23,912 bases of DNA from a virus, in the IMG/VR virus record IMGVR_UViG_3300025897_000089, positions 1-23,912 of that record. The stretch is one strand, 5' to 3'. Below are positions 1 to 8,600 of this stretch, in pieces. The notes beneath the pieces were generated by a model. That model made no database searches, was not told where the DNA came from, and saw nothing but the letters and a program-made list of their open reading frames with translations. Positions within the stretch are counted from its first letter, which is position 1, and every line of letters starts with the position of its first letter. The translations under genes and the position numbers were made by a program.

Positions 1-1
1 C

Positions 2-166
2 AGACCAGACCTACTGGCCTATGATTTATATGGTTCACCCAGGCTGTGGTGGGTGTTCGCACAGCGTAACCCAAACCAGATTGAGGATCCCATCTACGAT
101 TTCAAACCAGGAGTGACTATACAGTTGCCAAAACCGGCCAACATAACTCGTGACCTAGGAGTATAG
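2..166 (+). CDS. 53: Baseplate wedge protein gp53-like, 3' end (partial)
   Basis: The reading frame is open from base 2 to the TAG at 164-166, giving the last 54 residues of a protein whose start lies upstream of the window. The residues LLAYDLYGSPRLWWVFAQRN match the signature of T4-like gp53 (compare IANAIYGNPQLYWVLLMCN in T4 gp53). The following DPIYDF..G..I.LPK stretch resembles the LysM-like end seen in many gp53 relatives. gp53 joins baseplate wedges together around the hub during sheath-tail baseplate assembly. The stop codon is one base before the next ATG, and the end of this gene (TAGGAG at 156-161) supplies a good Shine-Dalgarno site for the following gene, so the two are probably translationally coupled. 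The assignment rests on a short C-terminal fragment plus its position next to other baseplate genes. Confidence 0.75.
   Translation, partial: RPDLLAYDLYGSPRLWWVFAQRNPNQIEDPIYDFKPGVTIQLPKPANITRDLGV
156..161 (+). promoter_or_regulatory. Ribosome-binding site for the hub-like gene
   Basis: TAGGAG lies 6 bases before the ATG at 168, inside the last codons of the gp53-like gene. It is the strongest Shine-Dalgarno match in the window and supports the start at 168. Confidence 0.7.
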
Positions 167-167
167 T

Positions 168-2549
168 ATGGCGAAAGTAGGAGGCAATAAGAGATCATCA
201 AAAACAACATCTAACATCGACAGTGGGAGAGGCAGTAACCTTAGGAACAACCTTAGAACTCAAAATCTTGGCAGAGTAGACAACAACGACTACGATCTTG
301 GCAGAGTAGACAACAACGACTACGAAGGAACTGGTGCATATTTAATTCCAAGAGTAGACAGCAACGACTACGACAGAACGTCAAAAGGACTAGGAGGTAA
401 AGGTAATTTACGTCCAAACCTGCTCCACCAGTTCGCATCTTACAACACAATATTCACCTTGAGCGGGATCAACGAACAAGAAATGAAATCACACGATTTC
501 CTCGACAATGCACCACATGATATCATAGCCAGGACCGGCGGCATAGGAGACGCCAATATTAGTACCAGACAATTTAATTCACCTACTGGTTTATCAACCA
601 TAGCCACAAGATCAAACGAGTCCCAATTCAAGCGGGATTTCTCAGGAAGCATATCGATACTGGAACGGGCACATGACCTGTTCATAGAGAACGTCAACAT
701 GATATCCACTGCCAGCCCCAATCCAGAGAGGGGCCTGGGCAACTTCACCAAGATAGAATTCGAGATACACGAGCCCTATGGCGTGACCCTGATAGAGAAG
801 GTCAATGCCGCGACAGGGATCAATGGCTACAAGGACTACCAGGACGCTCCACTGTTGCTGACGATAGAATTCAAGGGATTTAACGAGAACGGTCAACAGG
901 TGAAGACAAAACCACTGGTCAGGAAGATACCCATCGGCATAGCACGTGTGGAGTTTGACGTCAACGAGGGCGGGGCAAGGTACAGCCTGATAGCCGTGCC
1001 ATACCCAGATCTGGGCTACGATGACAGGTACAAGTTTCCAAGGACCGACGTCCCCGTGGCAGTGTCCACACCACTGGACTGGGCGAGGAAGGTCATGGAA
1101 GTATTGAACGTGACCATGATGCAGAACGAGATAGAGGAGAAGAAGAGACAGCTCCCAGACGTGTATGAGTTTATCATCGATCCAAGAGTGCTGGAGTACG
1201 GTGTCGCCTATGCTTCAAATGAGACCAATGCCACCATAGTTGCCAATGCAGACAAGGGTGTTGTAATTGGAGAAGATGGTGAAATCTCCGTATTCAATCA
1301 ACCTACACGAATAGAGAAACTAGAGGGAACGGCAGGCACAACAACTGCCCTTACTAAATTCTTCGAGGATGCCATAAGGTCACTCACAGGTTACAAGGAC
1401 CTGGCAGAAAGCTTCTGGGTGACTTACCTGAGATCCGCGAAAGTGAAAGATGAAATACTGAACGACGAAGGGAAACTTGCCGAATTTGTAAACAGTGATC
1501 AGATGCAATCCGTCCTGATGGAGAACCAGTACGTGAATTGGTTCAAGATCAAGACCACGGTAGAAACAGACATTGACCAATTCGACGAAATAACCAGGAT
1601 GCACCCAAAGAAAATCATATACCAGGCGATACCATACAAGATACATGTGTTGAAACTGATAACACCGGGCGTCAGTGTGTCGGGTGTGGACTGGAGCAAA
1701 AAGGTACACAAGGAATACAACTACATATACACAGGTGCAAACCTAGATGTGCAGAACCTCAAGATAAACTACAAGACGGCCTACTACAGGAGGAATGTCC
1801 GGGGTGACGACAAGGGACAGGCGGAGCGAGGTATTTTCAACTGGATAGCAAAATCGGCCCAGGAAATATTTGGCCGGGAAAAATATCCAGAACCACTGAA
1901 ACCACTGAGGCAGTATCCGTCCATCAACAAGGGACGTAGCACAGTGAACACCGAGCAAGACAATCCCAAGCTCCAGGAGTTCTATGATTACCTGACAAAT
2001 CCAGAAGCAGATATGATCCGTATTGAACTGGAGATACTGGGAGACCCAGCATACCTCTGTCAGGACATGTACATGCCCATACACCAGGACAGGGTCACCA
2101 AAGCGGGTGGCCAGGGAACGTTCAGTGGAGCATTCGAAAGTTTCAACTCGGACTCCTTCCAGCCCATAATAGCGGTGAATTACAGGATACCCGATGACCT
2201 GAATGACAACAAGGGATTGATGTTCAGCGATGGGGGGAAAACTAGAGACGAGGATCTCTTCTTCAACGGGCTTTACCAGGTCAACAAGATCGACAGCAAA
2301 TTTGACAACGGACAGTTCACACAGACACTGCACTGTTCTAGGTTCAACAATCAACAGGGTGCGGGAACAGAACCACTGAAAGCATCCGTGGACATAGGCA
2401 CCAATAAAATTTTAAAAACTATTAGCGATAAAAAAGCTGACGACAAACAAACATTAAGGGACATTGTGGCAGACCAGATTAGCGATCTCGCAGGTGGCTC
2501 AGATGCCATACTCGATCGCGATGGTAAAGTACTGGGAGTAGACGAGTAG
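168..2549 (+). CDS. Large baseplate/tail hub-like structural protein (793 aa)
   Basis: This is probably a virion hub component, placed directly before the gp5 spike gene as hub (gp27/gpD-type) genes often are. It is not an enzyme I recognise. Residues 1-85 are a basic, low-complexity leader containing three RVD(N/S)NDY repeats at about 36-42, 46-52 and 62-68. The folded part seems to start at about 85 (LLHQFASYNTIFTLSGI). The C-terminal third carries I.LEILGDPAYL and later LFFNGLYQVNKIDSKFDNGQFTQ. That pattern (a G-Y-V strand, then F-x-x-G-x-F-x-Q-x-L-x-x-x-R) is typical of tail-hub proteins of the late-control-D/gp27 group. The last 60 residues are lysine- and aspartate-rich. No signal peptide or membrane segment is seen. 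The start is supported by TAGGAG 6 bases upstream. The hub role is inferred from the C-terminal pattern and the position. It could instead be another large baseplate protein common in marine T4-like phages. Confidence 0.6.
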   Translation: MAKVGGNKRSSKTTSNIDSGRGSNLRNNLRTQNLGRVDNNDYDLGRVDNNDYEGTGAYLIPRVDSNDYDRTSKGLGGKGNLRPNLLHQFASYNTIFTLSGINEQEMKSHDFLDNAPHDIIARTGGIGDANISTRQFNSPTGLSTIATRSNESQFKRDFSGSISILERAHDLFIENVNMISTASPNPERGLGNFTKIEFEIHEPYGVTLIEKVNAATGINGYKDYQDAPLLLTIEFKGFNENGQQVKTKPLVRKIPIGIARVEFDVNEGGARYSLIAVPYPDLGYDDRYKFPRTDVPVAVSTPLDWARKVMEVLNVTMMQNEIEEKKRQLPDVYEFIIDPRVLEYGVAYASNETNATIVANADKGVVIGEDGEISVFNQPTRIEKLEGTAGTTTALTKFFEDAIRSLTGYKDLAESFWVTYLRSAKVKDEILNDEGKLAEFVNSDQMQSVLMENQYVNWFKIKTTVETDIDQFDEITRMHPKKIIYQAIPYKIHVLKLITPGVSVSGVDWSKKVHKEYNYIYTGANLDVQNLKINYKTAYYRRNVRGDDKGQAERGIFNWIAKSAQEIFGREKYPEPLKPLRQYPSINKGRSTVNTEQDNPKLQEFYDYLTNPEADMIRIELEILGDPAYLCQDMYMPIHQDRVTKAGGQGTFSGAFESFNSDSFQPIIAVNYRIPDDLNDNKGLMFSDGGKTRDEDLFFNGLYQVNKIDSKFDNGQFTQTLHCSRFNNQQGAGTEPLKASVDIGTNKILKTISDKKADDKQTLRDIVADQISDLAGGSDAILDRDGKVLGVDE
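265..324 (+). repeat. Perfect 30-bp tandem repeat (two copies) with a degenerate third copy at 351-373
   Basis: Bases 265-294 and 295-324 are identical, starting ATCTTGGCAGAGTAGACAAC. A third partial copy at 351-373 has a single mismatch over 23 bases. The repeat is in frame (30 bp = 10 codons) and encodes RVDNNDYDLG-type units in the disordered N-terminus of the hub-like protein. Identity at the DNA level points to recent duplication by slippage or recombination. Confidence 0.9.
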
Positions 2550-2562
2550 GATAAATTATAGT

Positions 2563-5133
2563 ATGGTACGAAACACACAGGGATTTTCAGACACACACGA
2601 CAACCAGAAGAGCTTCGGTGAGGCCAATCACGCCAAGGATGCCGGACCTTACGTGGCGACGGTCAAAACAGTCACGGATCCCCTGAGGATGGGGAGACTG
2701 GGAGTGAACATTCCCGCACTGACGAACACGACACGACCCAAGCCAGACCAGATCATATGGTGTCAGTACCTGTCACCGTTCTACGGTGCCAAGAGCATTG
2801 AGGCAGTCTCGAAGACAGATCCTTATGATTACAGGGAGACACAGCACTCCTACGGGTTCTGGGCGGTGCCACCTGACATAGACACAGAGGTACTGGTAGT
2901 ATTCGCCAAGGGAGACAGGACCGCCAACACTGCATTCTGGATAGGTTGTGTGCAGAAGCCACTGGTGAACCAACAGATTCCGGCACACGGTGCCACAACG
3001 AACACGAGCCTTCCGGCCGAGGCATCGGAATTGGGGGGAACGACAAAATCAAATTTATATGGCACGGAGAGTTTGCCAGCCGGTGAGAAGAACCAATTGG
3101 ATTATGCAGATGGCGAGGTACTGGCCACGGTCGACAAATGGAAGCTTCCGGTCAACGACATACTAGCGGATCAGATGAAAGGACAAGGACTTGTGCAAGA
3201 TCCTGTGAGGGGGACAATAACATCATCCGCAAGGAGGGAGTCTCCCAGCAAGGTGTTTGGGATCAGCACACCAGGAGCCATAAGATCGGATTCGAGAAAA
3301 AAGAATATAGGATTAGACAACAGCGTGGTGAGGCCAGACAGGAATCCTGGACACAGCTTTGTCATGGACGACGGAGACATCAATGGAGAAAACCAGCTGA
3401 CAAGGATAAGGACGGCATCGGGACATCAGATCTTGATGCACGACACAGAGGGCACGGTGTACATAGCCAACGGTTCAGGAAAGGCATTCATAGAGATGGA
3501 GAAGGATGGCACCATAAGTGTGTTCTCAGACGGAGGCATAAACATGAGGACCAAACAGGATTTCAACCTACACTCGGACAGGCACGTGAACTTCCACGCA
3601 AAGGGCAGTCTGAACTTCACGGCGGAGCAGAACGTAAACCTCAACGGGGGATTCAACGTACAGACGATGGCGAAGAATTCGATACTCAATTCGTCACAGG
3701 GTGATCTGAGAAGTTACGCCGCGACACAGATAACGTCTTTCACACGTGGGACACAGATGCACGGGGCGGGCGGAAACATAGACCTGGCTGGCGCCCAGGT
3801 ACACATGAACTCACAGGGTGCTAGAGCAGGATGGGGGCCATCATGGTTGGTGCCAGAGTCTGAACGGGTTGGCATCAAGGTAACAGGAGGTGAGGTCACT
3901 GATGGAGACGCCGCACTGATAGACATAGACAGTAGAAGACCATTCAGACCATATAATTCAAAGATAGATGATAAAACAATAGGTGTTGATAAATTTGACA
4001 ATGCAGTTGTGCAAAAGAAATCAGGAGCCCAACCAAACAAGATTGCAAACAAGACCACAGTGTCAGATTTTGTTACACACGAGCCATACACCAGGACCAG
4101 CAGTACTGCGATAAGGAAGCGATACATCAATCAGATATTGGAAAGCATAGAGTCGGGGAATCCCGGTATGTCATCACAGGACCTGGAAAACATAAAAAAA
4201 CAATTACTTTCCAAGGACAGCATAGACGCCGTGTTAGCCGAGGTCAACAAGATAGTCAGTGTGACCAGCGACAGGGTATCCGAGTTCGCATCAACGGAGA
4301 TAAACAAGCTCGTTGGCGACAACACGAAACTGAATTCTTCACAGTTGAACAACATACAACAGTTACTGGTCGGACCCTCTATCGCTAGTGTGTCAGGTGA
4401 GATCAGTAAAATCGTGGGCAAAAACGTGAACCTAAATTCTTCACAGTTGAACGACATAAAAACAAAAGTACTTGCCAATCCAGACGTAGCCTTCATATCA
4501 AGGGAGATCAAGAAAATTACGGGAATAACCGAGAACGTGAACCTGGATCTTTCACAACTGAACAATTTAAAAACAAAATTACAGAACAAACCCAACATAG
4601 CTGATGTGTCGGGTGAGATCAGGAAAATCGTGGGTGACAACGTGAAACTAGATCTCTCACAACTGAACAATGTAAAAACAAAATTACTGGCCAATCCGGA
4701 CGTGGCCAAGTTCACGAAACAGGTAAGTGGTTATGCCAAGGACATCGTGGGACTATCAGAGGCGGTGACAGTGAATCTCGAGGCACTGAATGACCTAAAA
4801 AATAAAGCCGTTGCTTATAAAAATGATATCAAGAATGCGGCCTCGGGTTTCATACAAGGCGTAGTATCAAAGTATACTACACAGGCATTCAACTATGCTA
4901 AAGATTTCATTAAAGGCTTCAAATGGAGCGACAGCAGACTGAAAGAAGACATACGATTAGTTGGCAAGTCACCCATGGGTATCAACATATATTCGTTTAA
5001 ATACAAACAGTCAGCAGGAACATACGAGGGCGTGATGGCCCAGGAAGTTCCATGGGCGAGACAAATGACAGACACAGGATTCTACATGGTGGATTACAGC
5101 AAGGTGGATGTTGAATTTAGGAGATCGAACTAA
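2563..5133 (+). CDS. 5: gp5-like central spike protein with repeat stalk and C-terminal S74-type chaperone motif (856 aa)
   Basis: This is the central needle of the baseplate, which contacts the cell envelope first on contraction. Residues 28-134 look like the gp5/VgrG OB fold (YVATVKTVTDPLRMGRLGV then FWAVPPDIDTEVLVVFAKGD). The T4 lysozyme domain that should follow is absent; instead there is a linker to about 260. Residues 265-420 have the short alternating strands of the trimeric gp5 beta-helix (MEKDGTISVFSDGGINMR, LHSDRHVNFHAKGSLNFTA). Residues 537-755 contain about six 36-42-aa repeats built on SQLNN(I/L/V)KTKL. The C-terminus has WSDSRLKEDI at 788-797, then GINIYSFKY and YEGVMAQEVPWA. 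This is the intramolecular chaperone (peptidase S74) signature, with S789 and K794 matching the endosialidase Ser/Lys dyad. T4 gp5 is about 575 aa. AGGA at 2548-2551 lies 11 bases before the ATG. The gp25 gene overlaps by one base. Confidence 0.85.
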   Translation: MVRNTQGFSDTHDNQKSFGEANHAKDAGPYVATVKTVTDPLRMGRLGVNIPALTNTTRPKPDQIIWCQYLSPFYGAKSIEAVSKTDPYDYRETQHSYGFWAVPPDIDTEVLVVFAKGDRTANTAFWIGCVQKPLVNQQIPAHGATTNTSLPAEASELGGTTKSNLYGTESLPAGEKNQLDYADGEVLATVDKWKLPVNDILADQMKGQGLVQDPVRGTITSSARRESPSKVFGISTPGAIRSDSRKKNIGLDNSVVRPDRNPGHSFVMDDGDINGENQLTRIRTASGHQILMHDTEGTVYIANGSGKAFIEMEKDGTISVFSDGGINMRTKQDFNLHSDRHVNFHAKGSLNFTAEQNVNLNGGFNVQTMAKNSILNSSQGDLRSYAATQITSFTRGTQMHGAGGNIDLAGAQVHMNSQGARAGWGPSWLVPESERVGIKVTGGEVTDGDAALIDIDSRRPFRPYNSKIDDKTIGVDKFDNAVVQKKSGAQPNKIANKTTVSDFVTHEPYTRTSSTAIRKRYINQILESIESGNPGMSSQDLENIKKQLLSKDSIDAVLAEVNKIVSVTSDRVSEFASTEINKLVGDNTKLNSSQLNNIQQLLVGPSIASVSGEISKIVGKNVNLNSSQLNDIKTKVLANPDVAFISREIKKITGITENVNLDLSQLNNLKTKLQNKPNIADVSGEIRKIVGDNVKLDLSQLNNVKTKLLANPDVAKFTKQVSGYAKDIVGLSEAVTVNLEALNDLKNKAVAYKNDIKNAASGFIQGVVSKYTTQAFNYAKDFIKGFKWSDSRLKEDIRLVGKSPMGINIYSFKYKQSAGTYEGVMAQEVPWARQMTDTGFYMVDYSKVDVEFRRSN
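4171..4830 (+). repeat. Degenerate tandem repeat in the gp5-like gene (about 6 units of 110-125 bp)
   Basis: The units encode an SQLNN(I/L/V)KTKLLANPDVA core followed by SGEI.KIVG.NV.L. The middle three or four are also close in DNA, for example TCACAACTGAACAAT recurs at about 4552 and 4657. Predicted to be helical and charged-amphipathic, so it could extend the spike as a trimeric helical stalk. That structural role is inference. Confidence 0.8.
4924..5133 (+). other. Peptidase S74-type intramolecular chaperone motif at the gp5 C-terminus
   Basis: Residues 788-856 of the gp5-like protein: W then SDSRLKEDI, GINIYSFKY, EGVMAQEVPWA and MVDYSKVDVEF. In endosialidase-type fibres, cleavage occurs just before the Ser of SDxRxK, so cleavage here would release about 68 residues. 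The domain is short compared with the 100-150 residues usual in tail spikes, so autoproteolysis is uncertain. Confidence 0.75.
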
Positions 5134-5135
5134 TG
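5119..5135 (+). promoter_or_regulatory. RBS and TAATG overlap coupling gp5 to gp25
   Basis: AGGAG at 5119-5123 lies 9 bases before the gp25 ATG (5133-5135). The gp5 stop TAA (5131-5133) shares its last A with that ATG, a standard stop-restart overlap. This fixes the gp25 start. Confidence 0.75.
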
Positions 5136-5558
5136 GCATATGGTAGCGGTAGCGGTGGCGGTGGTGGATCAAATCTGACTAACAAGACCGTGACCTTCAA
5201 GGGTTTCAGTTCCAAGGCGGACAAACAGAACTTCAAACTGTATGACTTTGAATGTGCCAAACAGGATCTCATAAACAGACTGAGCATAAGAAAGGGCGAG
5301 AGGGTGGAGAACCCGGAGTTCGGCACCATAATATACGATGCTATATTTGAGCCGTTCACTGAAGCACTAAAGGACGCCATTCTAGAGGATGTCACGGCGA
5401 ATCTCAACGCAGATCCACGTATAGCCACGGAAGAGATATTGGTCACGGAAGCGGACAAGGGCATAGCCATACAGGCCACTATCACGTATGTTCCACTGAA
5501 TATCACAGAGAAATTGAGATTTGGCTTTGATGAGAACTCACTGTCGCGTCTATCTTAA
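5133..5558 (+). CDS. 25: Baseplate wedge protein gp25 (141 aa)
   Basis: gp25 is a conserved baseplate wedge component of contractile tails, with relatives in phage P2 (gpW) and type VI secretion (TssE). It sits at the inner baseplate with gp6 and gp53 and is linked to the start of sheath polymerisation. The conserved segment is FKLYDFECAKQDLINRLSIR, then KGERVENPEFGTIIYDAIFE, which contains the family's R.GE....P.FG motif at about residues 50-65. Length is close to T4 gp25 (132 aa). The extra is an N-terminal tract of serines and glycines (residues 4-13) that looks like a flexible linker. The gene overlaps the gp5 stop by one base with AGGAG 9 bases upstream, so this start is well supported. 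The gp6 gene follows after the only real gap in the window. Confidence 0.93.
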   Translation: MAYGSGSGGGGGSNLTNKTVTFKGFSSKADKQNFKLYDFECAKQDLINRLSIRKGERVENPEFGTIIYDAIFEPFTEALKDAILEDVTANLNADPRIATEEILVTEADKGIAIQATITYVPLNITEKLRFGFDENSLSRLS

Positions 5559-5611
5559 AGTACGCACATTTCCTAACACATAAATATCGTTGTTAACAAG
5601 TTGATAAAAAT
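5559..5611 (+). promoter_or_regulatory. gp25-gp6 intergenic gap with a T4-type late-promoter-like box
   Basis: CATAAATA at 5579-5586 differs from the T4 late promoter box TATAAATA by one base and ends 25 bases before the gp6 ATG, a sensible place for a late transcript start. A perfect 10-bp palindrome TTGTTAACAA (5590-5599) follows at the expected start region. No stem followed by a T-run is seen, so there is no clear terminator. The sequence before the gp6 ATG (TTGATAAAAAT) has no Shine-Dalgarno match. The promoter call rests on one motif. Confidence 0.45.
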
Positions 5612-8600
5612 ATGGCCACAACAGACAGACAGAACCGATTACTAGTTGCCGAAGATTGGAGGAAGATCTATCAATCATTCCAGCAGGCCGACTTCAAGAG
5701 CTACGACTTCGAGACACTCAGAAGGACCATGGTGGCATACCTCCGTGAGAACTACCCAGATGATTTCAACGATTTCGTGGAGAGTTCTGAATACGTAGCA
5801 CTGATTGACTTGATAGCCTACGTGGCCCAAGCACTTTCATTCAGGGTGGATCTAAACGCAAGGGAGAACTTCCTGGAAACAGCGGAGAGAAGGAATTCGG
5901 TGTTGAGATTGGCGAGGCTGATAAACTACAACGCCAAGAGGAATCAACCAGCCACAGGACTTCTGAAGATCGATGCTATATCTACGACACAGGACGTTAC
6001 AGATTCTTCGGGAATCAATCTCGCAAACGGCACAATTATATGGAATGATTCAGCAAACTCAAATTACAGAGAACAGTTCACATCAATCTTAAATGCGGCC
6101 AACCAGACGGGACAGCTATTTGGCAAACCCAGGGAAGCAAAATCAGTAGGAGGCATCGACACAGAAGTTTATACACTGAGCTCCAACCAGCTGGACCTAC
6201 CGATATTCAACTTCAACAAGGCTATAGGGGGAACCAGCAGACAATTCGAGATAGTGCCGAGCACGATAAACGACTCGGAATCGATATACGAGTCACCACC
6301 GATACCGGGAACAGGACTGACCTACACGTACAGATCAGATGGGTCGGGAGACAGCTCGAACAACACGGGATTCTTCTTCCTCTTCAAACAAGGTAGGATG
6401 CAACAGCAAGATTTTTCCGTGGACACGGCCGTAACAAATTACATCAAGAGCTTAAACATTTCAAACATCAACGACACTGATGTTTGGTTGTACAAGTTGG
6501 ACCAGTTTGGACAGCTGTCGGAACAATGGACCGCGGTACCTTCACTGTCAGGCAACAACGCAATCTACAATTCACTTTCAAAAGAGGAAAGGAACATCTA
6601 CAATGTTGTGACGAGAGCGGATGATGCCGTTGACCTTGTGTTTGGTGATGGCAATTTCTCAAACCTACCACTGGGATCATTCAGGACATACCACAGGACC
6701 AGTGACAACGCCAAGTATGCGATACAGCCAGCAGACATGCAGAATGTACAGTTGACGGTGCCATACACTGACGCCAACGGTGCACAGCAGTCTCTGAGTA
6801 TAACGGCGAGTCTCAAGGCCAGCGTCTACAACTCCGCGGCAACAGAATCAAACGCTTCGATCAAGGACAAGGCACCACAGGTGTACTACTCTCAGAACAG
6901 GATGATAACTGCGGAAGACTACCAGGTTGTCCCTTTGTCAGCATCGCAGGAAATAGTCAAGGTTAGATCGGTAAACAGAACAGCATCTGGTATATCGAGG
7001 GCAAAAGAAATACTAGATCCAACAGGAGCGTATTCAAACGTGAGCGTGTTCGCAGAGGACGGAATTCTGTACAGAGAAGAGAGCATACAGCAGTTAACCT
7101 TCGGCTTCAACAACAGGAGCAACATACAGTCGACTATAGACACATCTGTTGAATCAAAATTAAAAGAAGCATCTGCTAGACAGTTCTACTACTTGAAATA
7201 CAGCACACAGGATCTGAGCGCACTGACCGCCACGTGGAGTTCGACAACAACGTCGACAAACACCAACACAGGTTATTTCACATCGGGAGGAGCACTGAGC
7301 ACAGGCGACTTCGCAACCTCGAATCTGAAATATGCTAAAATAGGCTCACTGATAAAATTCACATCACCGGACACGAGGAAATTCCTCAACGGGAAATTGG
7401 TCACGTCGACAACAGAAAACGCCGAGGACAGGCTATGGGTAAAGATCGGAGCAGTAGCAGGAGATGGTGCCAACAACGGAGTAGGAAATCTAGAGTCGGG
7501 ACTAGGACCAATAACGCTCAACAACATAGTGCCAGACGGAGCAGTGCTTAGTGCGGTGATACCTGCATTCACGACAGCATTCTCGACAACACTGGAAGCG
7601 AACATAATCGACAGGATAGAAGCATACGAGGAATTCGGTCTGAGATACGACATAGACACAGAACTGTGGACAGTGATCACAAGCACTAACCTGAACACAA
7701 GTTCAGTGTTCACTCTCAACAATGCCGGTAGCACAGCAGGGACGAACCTGGACGCCAGCTGGTGGTTCAAGTTCACCAATGACGGGAACACGTACACGGT
7801 ACAGTACAGGGAAATGGATTACATATTTGAATCGGAATCACAGAATAAATTCCATTATGATGTCGAGGAAAAAATTTACGACTACAAGACAGGGAAAAGT
7901 GTCAAGGACACTGTGAAAATACTAAAGACAAACTCTATCGTTTCAACAGGCAACAGCATAGGATATCCTATCACGTGGCAGGTAGTGGACACGGTGACCG
8001 AGGCAGACGGATTCCAGGACAACAGGAAAGTCAAGGTCGGCTTCTATGATGATGACGATGACGGGGTGGTAGACAATCCAGAACTTTTTGATATAGTGGT
8101 AGAACCAACATTATCAGAAACTACAAAATTCGTCTTCTTTGAGAAATACCTATCTTATGATACTGTGGAGAGATACAGACCGTACGCCGCAACAAATTTT
8201 GTAGTGACAGAGAAAGAATCATCAATCATTTTAAATTCATCAACATACACCGATGGACAGTTGTTCTATTTCTATGATGCTGATGAGGATGTGATAAAAT
8301 CTTACAGTTCAACCACAAACACACTGACAACAAGCACAGATTACATAGCGAGGAGAGGTAGGAGTTCTATCAGCTTCCAATACAAACACAACGCAGGACA
8401 GGAGACCAGGATAGATCCCAGCGTGTCAAACATTGTAGATATCTATATGTTGGAGAGGACATACGATAATCTGTTCAGGATATGGTTACAGGACGGCGGG
8501 GTAAAACCACTGACCTCCACGTCAGACCAACTGAGGATAAATTATTCAGGGACTCTGAATCCCCTTAAATCACTTTCAGATCAGATCGTGTATCATCCTG

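Noticed and set aside
1743-2354. 203-codon open frame on the minus strand
   Set aside because: It lies fully inside the hub-like gene, has no ribosome-binding site, and its translation lacks any recognisable pattern. Antisense frames stay open here because of the codon bias of the plus-strand genes.
2549-2557. GATAAATTA upstream of gp5 as a late promoter
   Set aside because: Two mismatches to TATAAATA and only 5 bases before the ATG, within a 13-base gap between coupled genes.
3138-3704. 188-codon plus-strand frame inside gp5
   Set aside because: It is out of frame with a clearly conserved gp5 beta-helix and its Arg/His/Gln-rich translation looks like a shifted reading of that gene.
5590-5599. 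Palindrome TTGTTAACAA as a transcription terminator
   Set aside because: The stem is too short and A/T-rich, has no loop and no following T-run; at most it is an operator-like site or chance.
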